DNA from: DAINPP01 sp963667315
Lineage (GTDB): Bacteria; Thermotogota; Thermotogae; MWEM01
DNA: 64,000 bases
NCBI GenBank assembly: GCA_963667315.1
Contig: OY763325.1
Coordinates: 868,001-932,000 of the forward strand
Direction of reading: 5' to 3'
Each line of letters opens with the position of its first letter. Within the stretch, counting starts at the first letter, position 1. The translations under genes and the position numbers were made by a program. Shown here piece after piece: positions 20,001 through 26,788 of this stretch. The notes under the pieces were generated by a model. The model made no database searches, had not been told where the DNA came from, and worked only from the letters and a program-made list of their open reading frames with translations.

Positions 20001-20234
20001 CATTTTTTTTATCTCTTCTACTACGTATTGATTGATAACCTTGAAATTATTATTAAAAATCCCGTCTGTTTTATCCAGCACCTTTTCTCTTATTTCGTGC
20101 AGGAACCCACCGGAAGAACCTAAAAAAAGGTATTCGGAAGAACGATTTTCTTCATGCAAAGTCTTGATTTTTTTTAGGATATATTCAGTTTTCTCATTTC
20201 TTTGATTGCTTATCACTAGAAAAACCTTACTCAA
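17034..20234 (-). CDS. addB: AddB-type nuclease subunit with iron-sulfur cysteines
   Basis: 1066 residues. C-terminal PD-(D/E)XK nuclease: IGKIDRVDKN, MYIYDYKRSEG near 939 and ENVFQLMLYAYAE. A cysteine near 771 (LRRCFKEFYFKY) plus C1041, C1044 and C1052 (CFRCDLEKTGLC) match the four-cysteine 4Fe-4S arrangement of AddB/Cas4 nucleases. The N-terminal helicase-like half lacks a Walker A motif (only SNQRNEKTEYIL at the expected place), so it probably does not hydrolyse ATP. Start TTG 20234 follows GAAGGAG. A TATAAT lies on the minus strand at 20277-20282. First gene of the addB-addA operon. Confidence 0.85.
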   Translation of the reverse strand: MSKVFLVISNQRNEKTEYILKKIKTLHEENRSSEYLFLGSSGGFLHEIREKVLDKTDGIFNNNFKVINQYVVEEIKKMLKDKIHVDNSMLAALVLDVIEDNSNMNDLLKSGNGIVELFMTYYSVVNEYSVDRLLGEIQMVEDELIKEFIGIYAKFETMLRSKNMYSTYDAYRLLSNLIQDGQYSGNPKKRILFVDGFDDLSNLVRNFLAIFTGCFEESYITIPSDKFYNVTESSFEEFIKLCKSRNYNTSENVIDILIEKVVPNKINMMCDAFEAESFETYEEVEYPFKIAEVRNPHEQIMLTASLIKELVVKQKKELDHIAVITRDINKSGKLIADAFDKYGIPFRFEGDVPILESININRLILPFKVYYSGFDPELLLSYIESGYVGLEELSFAEFEKVFEKAGLAYGNRQYNQKYYHTSFKSRKNEWLSKIRRYKSFLQERLMSLSNIIDEQYNEAEEIERDYQHAAQAEIIIRNTFNALREMFGSSRKVPVEVYEEYFKKQHLLLEGKHMVSDAEFEQIAVKGFFDNIIVELKKYFIVMKKDEQVLVNPTEYWKYLNLLLQNKSFHSSSFIENRCMIMDLEASRYRNKDIKIYVDMLDGRYPKTGINKIYEYFSIDGVSLQDSAIQREERNFILSVKNTNEKIIMIYPMGDISGNPLIRSFYIDRFLNLESGLQDESKHHIDVSRFGEFEDYSVHDFISDKLNKIDLDSGEFEEICEAFDIDWEFIKQSVNQMKANNLSHFLVDDQQLIKELFGNTLSPSKYGVLRRCFKEFYFKYLLKIRFSQNDNEGFDYATEGQILHSVLHSLFLYLSNEEKLLENLDERAFKLLFEDKVVDYIEKEITAKMFHPDKILFDAELEYFKKLIYEFLIRYRSSKLLLSNPEPEKFENTVFFPTEFEISVEKSDEIKIYQDPDIYLIGKIDRVDKNPAGDMYIYDYKRSEGSTKKENVFQLMLYAYAERIKGNSVAGMAFLPIKSKLKKISGAFLSYDEENDLYYILNRGKPDKKKAFSFEEMEREIIDKIQRVFSGNLNPDEETSCFRCDLEKTGLCFLRKCGDPKYDQSK

Positions 20235-20276
20235 AAAAACTCACTCCTTCTGTACTACAAATCACCTACATAAACC

Positions 20277-20282
20277 ATTATA
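20277..20282 (-). promoter_or_regulatory. Putative -10 of the addBA operon
   Basis: Minus-strand TATAAT about 43 bases upstream of the TTG start at 20234. I see no convincing -35 box. Placed only on the hexamer and distance. Confidence 0.35.
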
Positions 20283-20357
20283 TAACCACAAGTAATATTA
20301 TTTTAATTTTAAAATATGAACTGTAAATTCATTAATTTCTTTAAAAAGAAACCATAC

Positions 20358-20396
20358 AACTCAATCAGTTTAGATAATATTTATCTTGGTTGAGTT
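20358..20396. repeat. 39-base imperfect inverted repeat in the addB/5'-nucleotidase intergenic region
   Basis: The arms AACTCAA (20358-20364) and TTGAGTT (20390-20396) enclose a second inner palindrome, AGATAA/TTATCT. The whole can fold as a long hairpin or serve as a two-site operator. It lies between divergent genes, about 87 bases upstream of the downstream promoter. There is no T-run, so it is not a terminator. The rest of the 290-base gap is A/T-rich with no other structure I can support. Confidence 0.5.
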
Positions 20397-20482
20397 ATAT
20401 CATAAATTATTATAACATATTCCTTAATATAAAATAAATACGATTTTCTATAGACCTAAGTATTATTAAGTTTTTTTCAGCG

Positions 20483-20491
20483 TGGTATAAT
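20483..20491 (+). promoter_or_regulatory. Extended -10 promoter of the 5'-nucleotidase gene
   Basis: TGGTATAAT, a perfect extended -10, lies 35 bases upstream of ATG 20526. The ribosome site AGGGAGGA follows at 20512-20519. No good -35 is present. Confidence 0.65.
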
Positions 20492-20525
20492 TAACAATGT
20501 ATATTCAACTAAGGGAGGATTTATC

Positions 20526-22091
20526 ATGAAAAAATTGTTTGTTTTTGCTTTACTAGTATTGATTAGCGTTTCAATGTTCGCTGTAACTCAACACCTGACC
20601 ATTCTCCATGTAAACGATACGCATGGTCATGCTTGGGAATATTCACCGTACAACAACCCAAATGTCGGTGGCTTCGCAGCAGTATCAACAATCGTTGATA
20701 TGGTAAGAGAAGAAGTAGAAAGCTGTGGCGGAAATGTTCTTGTCCTTCATGCCGGTGACTACAATACAGGAATTCCTGAATCAGATCTGCTTGATGCTGT
20801 TCCTGATATAGTAGCCATGAATATGATCGGTTTTGATGCAGTTGTACTTGGAAATCACGAATTTGATTTCGAAAGAGAGATTCTTAATGAACAGATGGAT
20901 TTACTTGCATTCCCGGTTTTAAGCGCAAACACCGTTGACGAATATGGAGAAAGTGCGGTTGCTCCATATGTAATCTACGAATTTGAAAACGGTCTTAATG
21001 TTGCTATCCTCGGTTTAACAACCGAAGAAACTGCAATTCTCGAACCAATTTTCCTTGAAGACTGGCACTTTGAAAACGCAGTTGAAACAACTGAAAAGTA
21101 CCTTCCTGAACTTGAAGAAAAAGCTGATGTTATCGTTGCACTCACACATCTCGGATACGCTGTTGGAAGAGATGACCCTAAGACAACATCTGACGAACTG
21201 GCAGAAGCCGTCAACGGAATTGATGTTATTGTAGACGGACATTCACACACTTTATTTGAAGAAGCACCAGTCATCAACGACACGATCATCGTACAGGCAG
21301 GAGAATGGAACCAGTATGTCGGAAGACTTGATCTCACGGTAGTCGACGGGGAAGTGGTAGATGCTGAATGGGGACTTATCCCGGTAAATATGAAGAATTA
21401 CCTCGGAAAAGATGAAGAAGGAAACAGTATTTTTGAGTACCAGGGAGAAGAAATCATTCAGGATCACAAGGTTCTCGCAGTAATGGATTACTTCGAAAGT
21501 CTTGGAAGCGAAAAACTCAATGAAGTAATCGGAAAAACAGAAATTCTTCTCGAAGGTGAAAGAAATGATGTAAGATCAAAACCAACGAATCTCGCAAATC
21601 TTCTGAGCGATTGTATGATCTGGAAAACCGGAGCTGATATTGCGCTTATGAACGGTGGTGGCATCAGAGCTTCAATCAACCCGGGAGATATAGCTTACAG
21701 GGATATTCTTACTGTACTTCCTTTCGGAAACACACTTTATGTCTTGCAGATCAAAGGAAATGAAGTAATGGATCTAATCGACTATATTATTACGATTGAA
21801 CCAGGTGCAGGCGCATACCCACACCTTGCAGGACTCACATTTACAAATGACAACGGTGAAGTAAAAGATGTCATGGTTAACGGCAAACCGCTTGACAGCG
21901 AAAAAGTTTACAAATTCGCATCAAATAACTACGTTGCTCTCGGCGGTGACGGTTATTCCGTGCTTGGAAATATCGCAGCTGAAACAGGTTATGATACCGG
22001 ATTCGTAATGGCTGATGTAGTAGTAAAATATGTAGAACATCTTGGAACTATTTCTGATTATACATCTGAAGCAAGATACACAAGAAAATAA
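20526..22091 (+). CDS. Secreted 5'-nucleotidase/metallophosphatase (UshA family)
   Basis: 521 residues with a cleavable signal peptide (KKLFVFALLVLISVSMFA, residues 2-19). The metallophosphatase domain shows HVNDTHGH near 30, LHAGDYNTG, VLGNHEFDFE near 113, LTHLGYAVG and VDGHSHT near 239. The C-terminal substrate-binding domain shows MNGGGIRASI near 378 and FASNNYVALGGDGY. It removes phosphate from nucleotides outside the cytoplasm, feeding the nucleoside pathway genes also found here (nucleoside phosphorylase, deoC). Codon use is richer in GC and more biased than in its neighbours (many CTT/CTC and GAA codons), hinting at high expression. Single-gene unit with its own promoter and terminator. 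Confidence 0.92.
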   Translation: MKKLFVFALLVLISVSMFAVTQHLTILHVNDTHGHAWEYSPYNNPNVGGFAAVSTIVDMVREEVESCGGNVLVLHAGDYNTGIPESDLLDAVPDIVAMNMIGFDAVVLGNHEFDFEREILNEQMDLLAFPVLSANTVDEYGESAVAPYVIYEFENGLNVAILGLTTEETAILEPIFLEDWHFENAVETTEKYLPELEEKADVIVALTHLGYAVGRDDPKTTSDELAEAVNGIDVIVDGHSHTLFEEAPVINDTIIVQAGEWNQYVGRLDLTVVDGEVVDAEWGLIPVNMKNYLGKDEEGNSIFEYQGEEIIQDHKVLAVMDYFESLGSEKLNEVIGKTEILLEGERNDVRSKPTNLANLLSDCMIWKTGADIALMNGGGIRASINPGDIAYRDILTVLPFGNTLYVLQIKGNEVMDLIDYIITIEPGAGAYPHLAGLTFTNDNGEVKDVMVNGKPLDSEKVYKFASNNYVALGGDGYSVLGNIAAETGYDTGFVMADVVVKYVEHLGTISDYTSEARYTRK

Positions 22092-22102
22092 TTACTAAAA
22101 AC

Positions 22103-22142
22103 AAAATAAAGCCTCGCTTATAAAAGCGGGGCTTTATTTTTT
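22103..22142. terminator. Bidirectional terminator after the 5'-nucleotidase gene
   Basis: A 17-base stem (22103-22119 with 22124-22140, one G-U type pair), GC-rich in the middle (AAAGCC/GGCTTT), with T-runs on both strands. The stop codon of the convergent transporter gene (22118-22120) lies inside the stem. Confidence 0.85.
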
Positions 22143-22807
22143 TCACCAATTCTCTTTGCAATATAGATAAAAGGTGTATCAAAGAGGGCAACAATCAGCT
22201 TAAAGATATAAGTTGTTAACAGAATTTCAAACCAGATACCGGTAGAATATAGACCCAAAAACGCTATCAAACAAAAAATCAATGAATCTATCGCTTGACT
22301 CACCAGTGTTGAAAGATTATTTCTTAACCATAGATGTTTGCCGGATGTCTTTTTCTTCCAGAAATGAAACGCCCAGACATCATGCAGCTGAGAAACCAAA
22401 TAAGCCACAAGGCTTCCAACAGCAATCCTTGGCATAAATCCAAAGAGTTCTTTTAAATGTGGATTAGCAAAGTCTTCTGCAGCCGGTGTAAATAAAAGCG
22501 AAAACTGCATGTAAAGCGTCATGATTAATAGACTTGCAAAACCTATAAAAACCGCCGTTCTTGCATCTTTTTTCCCGTAAACTTCGCTGATAACATCTGT
22601 TGCAAAAAAAATGCTTCCATACAGAATATTACCAAGTGTTGCTGTCAGACCGAAAAGCTGCACGGTTTTTAAAACCTGAATATTACAGATAATAATATTT
22701 GCTGCTATCAACATGAATAAGCCTTTTTTTCCAAATAGTCTAAAAATAACAAGTGCAATGGAAAGATCAGCTATCATGAAAATCAGCCATAATAGTTCAT
22801 TTGACAT
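22118..22807 (-). CDS. yhhQ: Queuosine precursor transporter, VUT/YhhQ family
   Basis: 229 residues, six to seven hydrophobic helices. The segment GNILYGSIFFATDVISEVYGKKDARTAV (read as helix 3-4 with the DVISEVYGK signature) and the later LRNNLSTLVSQAIDSLIF match the vitamin-uptake transporter family, whose YhhQ members import queuine-pathway precursors such as preQ0 and preQ1. I use ATG 22807, preceded by AAAGGAGAT; a longer in-frame start at 22849 has no ribosome site. The leader carries no preQ1 riboswitch that I can recognise. The last codons are written by the shared terminator stem. Confidence 0.85.
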   Translation of the reverse strand: MSNELLWLIFMIADLSIALVIFRLFGKKGLFMLIAANIIICNIQVLKTVQLFGLTATLGNILYGSIFFATDVISEVYGKKDARTAVFIGFASLLIMTLYMQFSLLFTPAAEDFANPHLKELFGFMPRIAVGSLVAYLVSQLHDVWAFHFWKKKTSGKHLWLRNNLSTLVSQAIDSLIFCLIAFLGLYSTGIWFEILLTTYIFKLIVALFDTPFIYIAKRIGEKNKAPLL

Positions 22808-22901
22808 AATATCCATCTCCTTTAAAAAAATTCCTGTCGATTTTACCATATACTATAGAATTTTTACAGTTTTAAAACAATCTGTTGATTTGAAATAATC
22901 G

Positions 22902-22910
22902 TGATATGAT
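22902..22910 (+). promoter_or_regulatory. Extended -10 promoter of the thioredoxin-like gene
   Basis: TGATATGAT fits the TGnTATAAT pattern, 47 bases upstream of ATG 22957. A TTGATT at 22885-22890 is only 14 bases away, too close for a standard -35. Confidence 0.45.
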
Positions 22911-22956
22911 TTCGTCTTTTATCTTATTAGAATACTATAACTTTTTGGAGGTTTTT

Positions 22957-23709
22957 ATGAGGATTAAATCTGTAATAATTTTATTATTTGTAGTATTAAC
23001 AACTGCTTTATCAGCAGTACCCGTGGAGGATTTCCTGATTTATAATGATTTTGACAAGGGTTTCGAACTGGCAAAAGCGATGAACAAAAATGTCATGATT
23101 CTATTCTCAAGTGAAAGCTGTATTTACTGTAAACAGTTAAAACAGAATGTTCTGCCGGCAGATGATGTATCTAATTTTATAATCAATAATTACATTATTA
23201 TTGAATTAAGAGCCGATCAGAACAAAACAGGCAAATTCGATGTGGAAAATGCCGCTTATAGCGAAAGCGGGAAGGAATATACATACGAAGAACTATTTTA
23301 TCTGTTTGGAATACGCGGTGTACCTGCCACCGGCTTTTTTGATACAGAACAACACTATCTAGGCACATTACCAGGCTTTTATAACAAAGATGAGTATTTA
23401 AAATGGTTAAAATTCATTCAGCAGAAAGCATATGAGAATGGTGATATTAATACATTTGATGTAACAAACTGCTGCGTTGGAGATGAGATAAAAATCCTTG
23501 AGATCAACGCCATAACTTTAAGCAATATGCAAAAAACTTTCCCAGAACTTCTATCATACTGGTCTTTTGAAAAGTTCAAAACATTGAACTTCTTATCACT
23601 TGATACCAGTAAAATCTATATCATCAGAGATACAAAGAAGGAAGAAATATCCGCTTTTGTAAAAGAGTTGAATAAAAATAACCTGCAAAATATTTACATC
23701 GTAAATTGA
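22957..23709 (+). CDS. Exported thioredoxin-fold protein with CxxC motif
   Basis: 250 residues with a signal peptide or membrane anchor (RIKSVIILLFVVLTTALSA). The mature part opens with FDKGFELAKAMNKNVMILFSSESC, continuing into IYCKQLK, giving a CIYC redox centre near 54-57. The cis-proline loop IRGVPATGFFD near 130 completes a SoxW/DsbD-gamma-like thioredoxin domain. The C-terminal 90 residues contain a further CC pair (VTNCCVGDE) and no known domain. Start ATG 22957 follows TTTTTGGAGG. It probably reduces or isomerises disulfides outside the cytoplasm; the partner is unknown. Confidence 0.75.
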   Translation: MRIKSVIILLFVVLTTALSAVPVEDFLIYNDFDKGFELAKAMNKNVMILFSSESCIYCKQLKQNVLPADDVSNFIINNYIIIELRADQNKTGKFDVENAAYSESGKEYTYEELFYLFGIRGVPATGFFDTEQHYLGTLPGFYNKDEYLKWLKFIQQKAYENGDINTFDVTNCCVGDEIKILEINAITLSNMQKTFPELLSYWSFEKFKTLNFLSLDTSKIYIIRDTKKEEISAFVKELNKNNLQNIYIVN

Positions 23710-23726
23710 GACTTGATTCCATAAAA

Positions 23727-23760
23727 ATTAAAAACACCTGTTTATTCAGGTGTTTTTAAT
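23727..23760. terminator. Bidirectional terminator between the thioredoxin-like gene and murG
   Basis: A 14-base perfect stem (23727-23740 with 23747-23760) with loop TTTATT and T-runs on both strands. The murG stop codon (23742-23744) lies in the loop. Confidence 0.88.
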
Positions 23761-24845
23761 TTTTCAATGATTTCTTTATAGATTCTATGTGATGGATCAT
23801 ATTCAGGTTTAAGTGTTTTGAGTGCAGCTTTAATTTCCACTGATTTCCGGTCATCCAATAAATGGTCAAGTTTTGTTTGAACCGAAACAGCGTTTGCCTC
23901 TCTTTCCTCAAGATAATAACCCGCCCCATTTTTTTCAAGTGAAATAGCATTGATCAACTGATGATTTTCAGCTGCTCCTGACCAGGGAATTATTAGTGGT
24001 GGAATACCGTAGGCGATCACTTCAGCTACTGTCGTAGCGCCTCCACGAATAATTGCAGCATCGGCAGAAGCAAGATAGTTATGCATATCCAGAATATACG
24101 GAACAGAATGTACAAAAGAAAATTGATTTAGAGTTTTAATAAACCGCTCATCCCCGCAGGAGTGAAGAAATTCCACCTCTTCATTTCCTTTTCTCAGTAA
24201 ATTCTCGTATACCTTGATCATAATTTCATTTATGAAATCAGACCCTTTACTCCCTCCGGCCACAATAACAATTTTTTTCAGTGGATCAAGTCCATATTCC
24301 TTGAAAATACCTCTATCCTTTACAGTCACCTTTCTAACCGGATTACCGGTATGTTTTATCTTGTGCGCCTTTTTAACGTTAAAATCCCTTGCGCTCTCTT
24401 CAAAGCTGATAAAGATTTTAGCTGCTTTTGGAGCAACGTATTTATTTGCAACACCTGCAATTGCATTTTGTTCATGAATAAAATTAGGGATATTTAATTT
24501 TTTGCTCGCCATCCCAAGCGGAACAGATATATATCCACCGGTTATAAAGCTAAAATCAGCCCCAAACGCCTTTAATTCCTTGACACATTTTCTATACGAT
24601 TTCAGTGTATTTACAATGACCGAAACATTCTTTGGGCTGTAAATAGGTCTGATCAAACCTCCGATATCTAGTTTTACTATCTTCGCATCGGGAAATAAGC
24701 GATGTATCTCTTTATTTTCAAGCCCATGCGGTGTTGCAAAATAGAGTACTTCAATGTCTTCTTTCATTTCCTTAAAATAGTTTAAAACAGCTACAGCGGG
24801 ATATATATGACCTCCCGTTACACCTCCGGCTACTGCAATCTTCAA
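23742..24845 (-). CDS. murG: Undecaprenyldiphospho-muramoylpentapeptide N-acetylglucosaminyltransferase (MurG)
   Basis: 367 residues. Glycine loop GGVTGGHIYPA at 7-17, HEQNAIAGVANK near 120, VAGGSKGSDFIN near 190 and the donor-site motif GGATTVAEVIAYGIPPLIIPW followed by ENHQ near 270-295 identify a GT28 enzyme that adds GlcNAc to lipid I, making lipid II on the inner membrane face. Start ATG 24845. The gene is the third of a minus-strand run (UDG, AI-2E-family, murG) and stands apart from murE-murF-mraY, so the usual division/cell-wall cluster is split. Confidence 0.93.
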   Translation of the reverse strand: MKIAVAGGVTGGHIYPAVAVLNYFKEMKEDIEVLYFATPHGLENKEIHRLFPDAKIVKLDIGGLIRPIYSPKNVSVIVNTLKSYRKCVKELKAFGADFSFITGGYISVPLGMASKKLNIPNFIHEQNAIAGVANKYVAPKAAKIFISFEESARDFNVKKAHKIKHTGNPVRKVTVKDRGIFKEYGLDPLKKIVIVAGGSKGSDFINEIMIKVYENLLRKGNEEVEFLHSCGDERFIKTLNQFSFVHSVPYILDMHNYLASADAAIIRGGATTVAEVIAYGIPPLIIPWSGAAENHQLINAISLEKNGAGYYLEEREANAVSVQTKLDHLLDDRKSVEIKAALKTLKPEYDPSHRIYKEIIEKLKTPE

Positions 24846-24868
24846 AACAAATCCCTCTTTTCTTATCT

Positions 24869-25906
24869 CTATAATTTATTATATGACTCCTGGATATATT
24901 CAACCCAGAATTTTTTAAAGAACAGCAGCATCGGGATACCAAGTAAAACTCCCGCAATCCCAAGAATACTTCCAGCGAGTAAGATTGAAAGTAAAATAGC
25001 AAACCAGTTCAATTTCATACGACTCCCCTGAATTCTGGGACTCAAAACCCATGATTCGATTTGATTGGCTACAATCAATACGATCAGCATTTTTATAAAA
25101 CCACCAATTCCCCCATATACAAATCCGAGAAGCAATGCGGGAATAGATGCGATAAAAACACCGAGGAAAGGAATAAAGTTTGTTATCCCGGATAAAAATC
25201 CAAGAAAAAGTGAATATGGAATACCCGAAATAAACGTACCTGCTCCCACCATCGTTCCAACCAGTATTGCAATAATCACCTGACCCCCAATAAAATGTCG
25301 AATATCAAGATAAAATTCCTTAACAAATTTTATCGATTTATGTCTCGTTGACTTTGGAAAAAAACGCCAGATATTTGATTTGAATATTGGAGCCAGTGCC
25401 GTAAAATAAGTTGCCGTAATAATAAATATGATGACTGATGTCATCGCATCCGGAACCATCTGTATAATACCGTTCAGAATAGTTCCTCCAAATTCAGCAA
25501 ACCTCTGTCCAATACTGGCAATAAAAGAATTAATATATTCAATTATTTCCGGATCAATATTTTTAAAATATTCCTGTGTGTTGATCTCCTGAGAAGAAGA
25601 TGCAATAACGGGTAACAAACGTTGGCCTTCCTCAATTAAAATCGGAAAGATTGAGTAGATTGCAAATGCAAGTAAAAAAAACATAATAATCGAACAGATA
25701 ATCACAGACGCTTTATATTTTATAAACTTCAACTTGCTGAGATATTTTGCGGGTAATTCAATGATTAAAGCAAGATAGAGACCAAATACCAACGCACCAA
25801 AAACAGTTCCCGCAAATTTAAAAAGAAGAAAAAAACCAACAAGATAAATGATAAATACCCACATTGCCGGATCAAACACTTTACTGAAATTATCGGTGTT
25901 CTTCAT
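24869..25906 (-). CDS. AI-2E family (PerM-like) membrane protein
   Basis: 345 residues, about eight membrane helices in the family's order: two helix pairs at the N-terminus, a soluble insert (about 90-145), then the conserved C-terminal half with FIGGQVIIAILVGTMVGAG, the GITNFIPFLGVFIASIPALLLG block near 240-260 and VLLGIPMLLFFKKF near the end. Family members are putative exporters or ion-coupled transporters; the substrate is unknown. Its ATG at 25906 lies inside the end of the UDG gene (17-base overlap), so the two are translationally coupled, and murG follows after 23 bases. Confidence 0.82.
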   Translation of the reverse strand: MKNTDNFSKVFDPAMWVFIIYLVGFFLLFKFAGTVFGALVFGLYLALIIELPAKYLSKLKFIKYKASVIICSIIMFFLLAFAIYSIFPILIEEGQRLLPVIASSSQEINTQEYFKNIDPEIIEYINSFIASIGQRFAEFGGTILNGIIQMVPDAMTSVIIFIITATYFTALAPIFKSNIWRFFPKSTRHKSIKFVKEFYLDIRHFIGGQVIIAILVGTMVGAGTFISGIPYSLFLGFLSGITNFIPFLGVFIASIPALLLGFVYGGIGGFIKMLIVLIVANQIESWVLSPRIQGSRMKLNWFAILLSILLAGSILGIAGVLLGIPMLLFFKKFWVEYIQESYNKL

Positions 25907-26474
25907 AGAATTTCTTTACCTCCTTGATATCCAACCACGTTAAATATTTTGGCGACCCTTTCGATTTCGAGGGATTTCTCAAAAGATAACTGGGATGAAA
26001 CATCGGCAGAATTTTAACCCCTTCTTTGTAATCAATCATCGTTCCTCTCATTGCCGTAATTTTCACACTTTTCTTTTCAAGAAGAAACGCCAACGGAACA
26101 GCACCCAGTGTAACAATTAATTTCGGATTCAAAATCTGTAATTGAGCAAACAAATACTGTGAACAACTGTTCATCTCAGCCGGTAAAGGATTCCTATTGT
26201 TCGGTGGTCTGCATTTTACAATATTTGAGATAAAAACCTGTTCCCGCTCAAGAGAAACAGATTTCAGAATATCCATCAGCAGTCTCCCCGCTCTACCCAC
26301 AAAAGGCCTTCCGGTTTCATCCTCTTCCGCTCCGGGACCTTCACCAATAAACACAACGGGAGAATTTATGTCCCCTTCGCCCGGAACAGTAAGATTTCTT
26401 GTTTCACATAAAGAACACGCTTTACAGGTATTGATTTTATCCTCGATTTTTTTCAATAATTCAATTCTGTTCAA
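25890..26474 (-). CDS. Family 4 uracil-DNA glycosylase (4Fe-4S)
   Basis: 194 residues. Active-site motif GEGPGAEEDETGRPFVG at 44-60, the MFHPSYLL C-terminal motif, and four cysteines C17, C20, C88 and C104 in the positions that bind the iron-sulfur cluster in this heat-stable family. It removes uracil from DNA to start base-excision repair. I choose TTG 26474 because GGAGGGG lies about 7 bases upstream; the ORF could be read from 26540 but that part has no homology-like sequence. The size matches Thermotoga-type enzymes (about 190 residues). Confidence 0.9.
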   Translation of the reverse strand: MNRIELLKKIEDKINTCKACSLCETRNLTVPGEGDINSPVVFIGEGPGAEEDETGRPFVGRAGRLLMDILKSVSLEREQVFISNIVKCRPPNNRNPLPAEMNSCSQYLFAQLQILNPKLIVTLGAVPLAFLLEKKSVKITAMRGTMIDYKEGVKILPMFHPSYLLRNPSKSKGSPKYLTWLDIKEVKKFYEEHR

Positions 26475-26600
26475 AATATCCCCTCCATTCCAACACATTA
26501 TACAGTAAAAAAAACGATTCATAGAAATGTTGCTCAACAAATAATAATTGATTGATTTTATAATATTATTATCTATAAATAACTCTATTATATAAGGCGG

Positions 26601-26635
26601 ATTTTCATTGATCTCGAAGAATGAAAATATTTTTT
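26601..26635 (+). terminator. Orphan terminator-like hairpin upstream of the VWA gene
   Basis: A 9-base perfect stem (26601-26609 with 26620-26628), 10-base loop, followed by ATTTTTT. On the plus strand there is no gene upstream within 125 bases, so it does not end a known transcript. A TATAAT at 26559-26564 could start a short leader RNA that this hairpin stops. Confidence 0.5.
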
Positions 26636-26653
26636 CGTCACTTATCAGGAGAG

Positions 26654-26740
26654 GTGATTATTAAGTTATTGAAAATGTTGAAAGGAACCCTAAAAATGTT
26701 TCAAATACCACTATATAAAAGAAAGAAAAACAAAATGTAA
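26654..26740 (+). CDS. Possible small basic peptide (28 residues)
   Basis: GTG 26654 to TAA 26740. The peptide is lysine-rich and amphipathic, with KLLKMLKGTLKMF followed by KRKKNKM. A run AGGAGAGGTG overlaps the start, so the spacing is tight; a TTG at 26669 would be 12 bases from it. It lies in the 314-base gap between UDG and the VWA gene. No family known; coding status is uncertain. Confidence 0.25.
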   Translation: MIIKLLKMLKGTLKMFQIPLYKRKKNKM

Positions 26741-26750
26741 TCCTTGTTTA

Positions 26751-26759
26751 TGGTACAAT
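26751..26759 (+). promoter_or_regulatory. Extended -10 promoter of the VWA gene
   Basis: TGGTACAAT, an extended -10, lies 29 bases upstream of ATG 26789 and is followed by the ribosome site GGGGAAGGGGG. No clear -35. Confidence 0.5.
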
Positions 26760-26788
26760 TAAAGTAAATTGGGGAAGGGGGAAATCAA

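Noticed and set aside
22808..22900. preQ1 riboswitch ahead of the queuosine precursor transporter
   Set aside because: No aptamer-like pseudoknot or conserved motif was seen in the leader.
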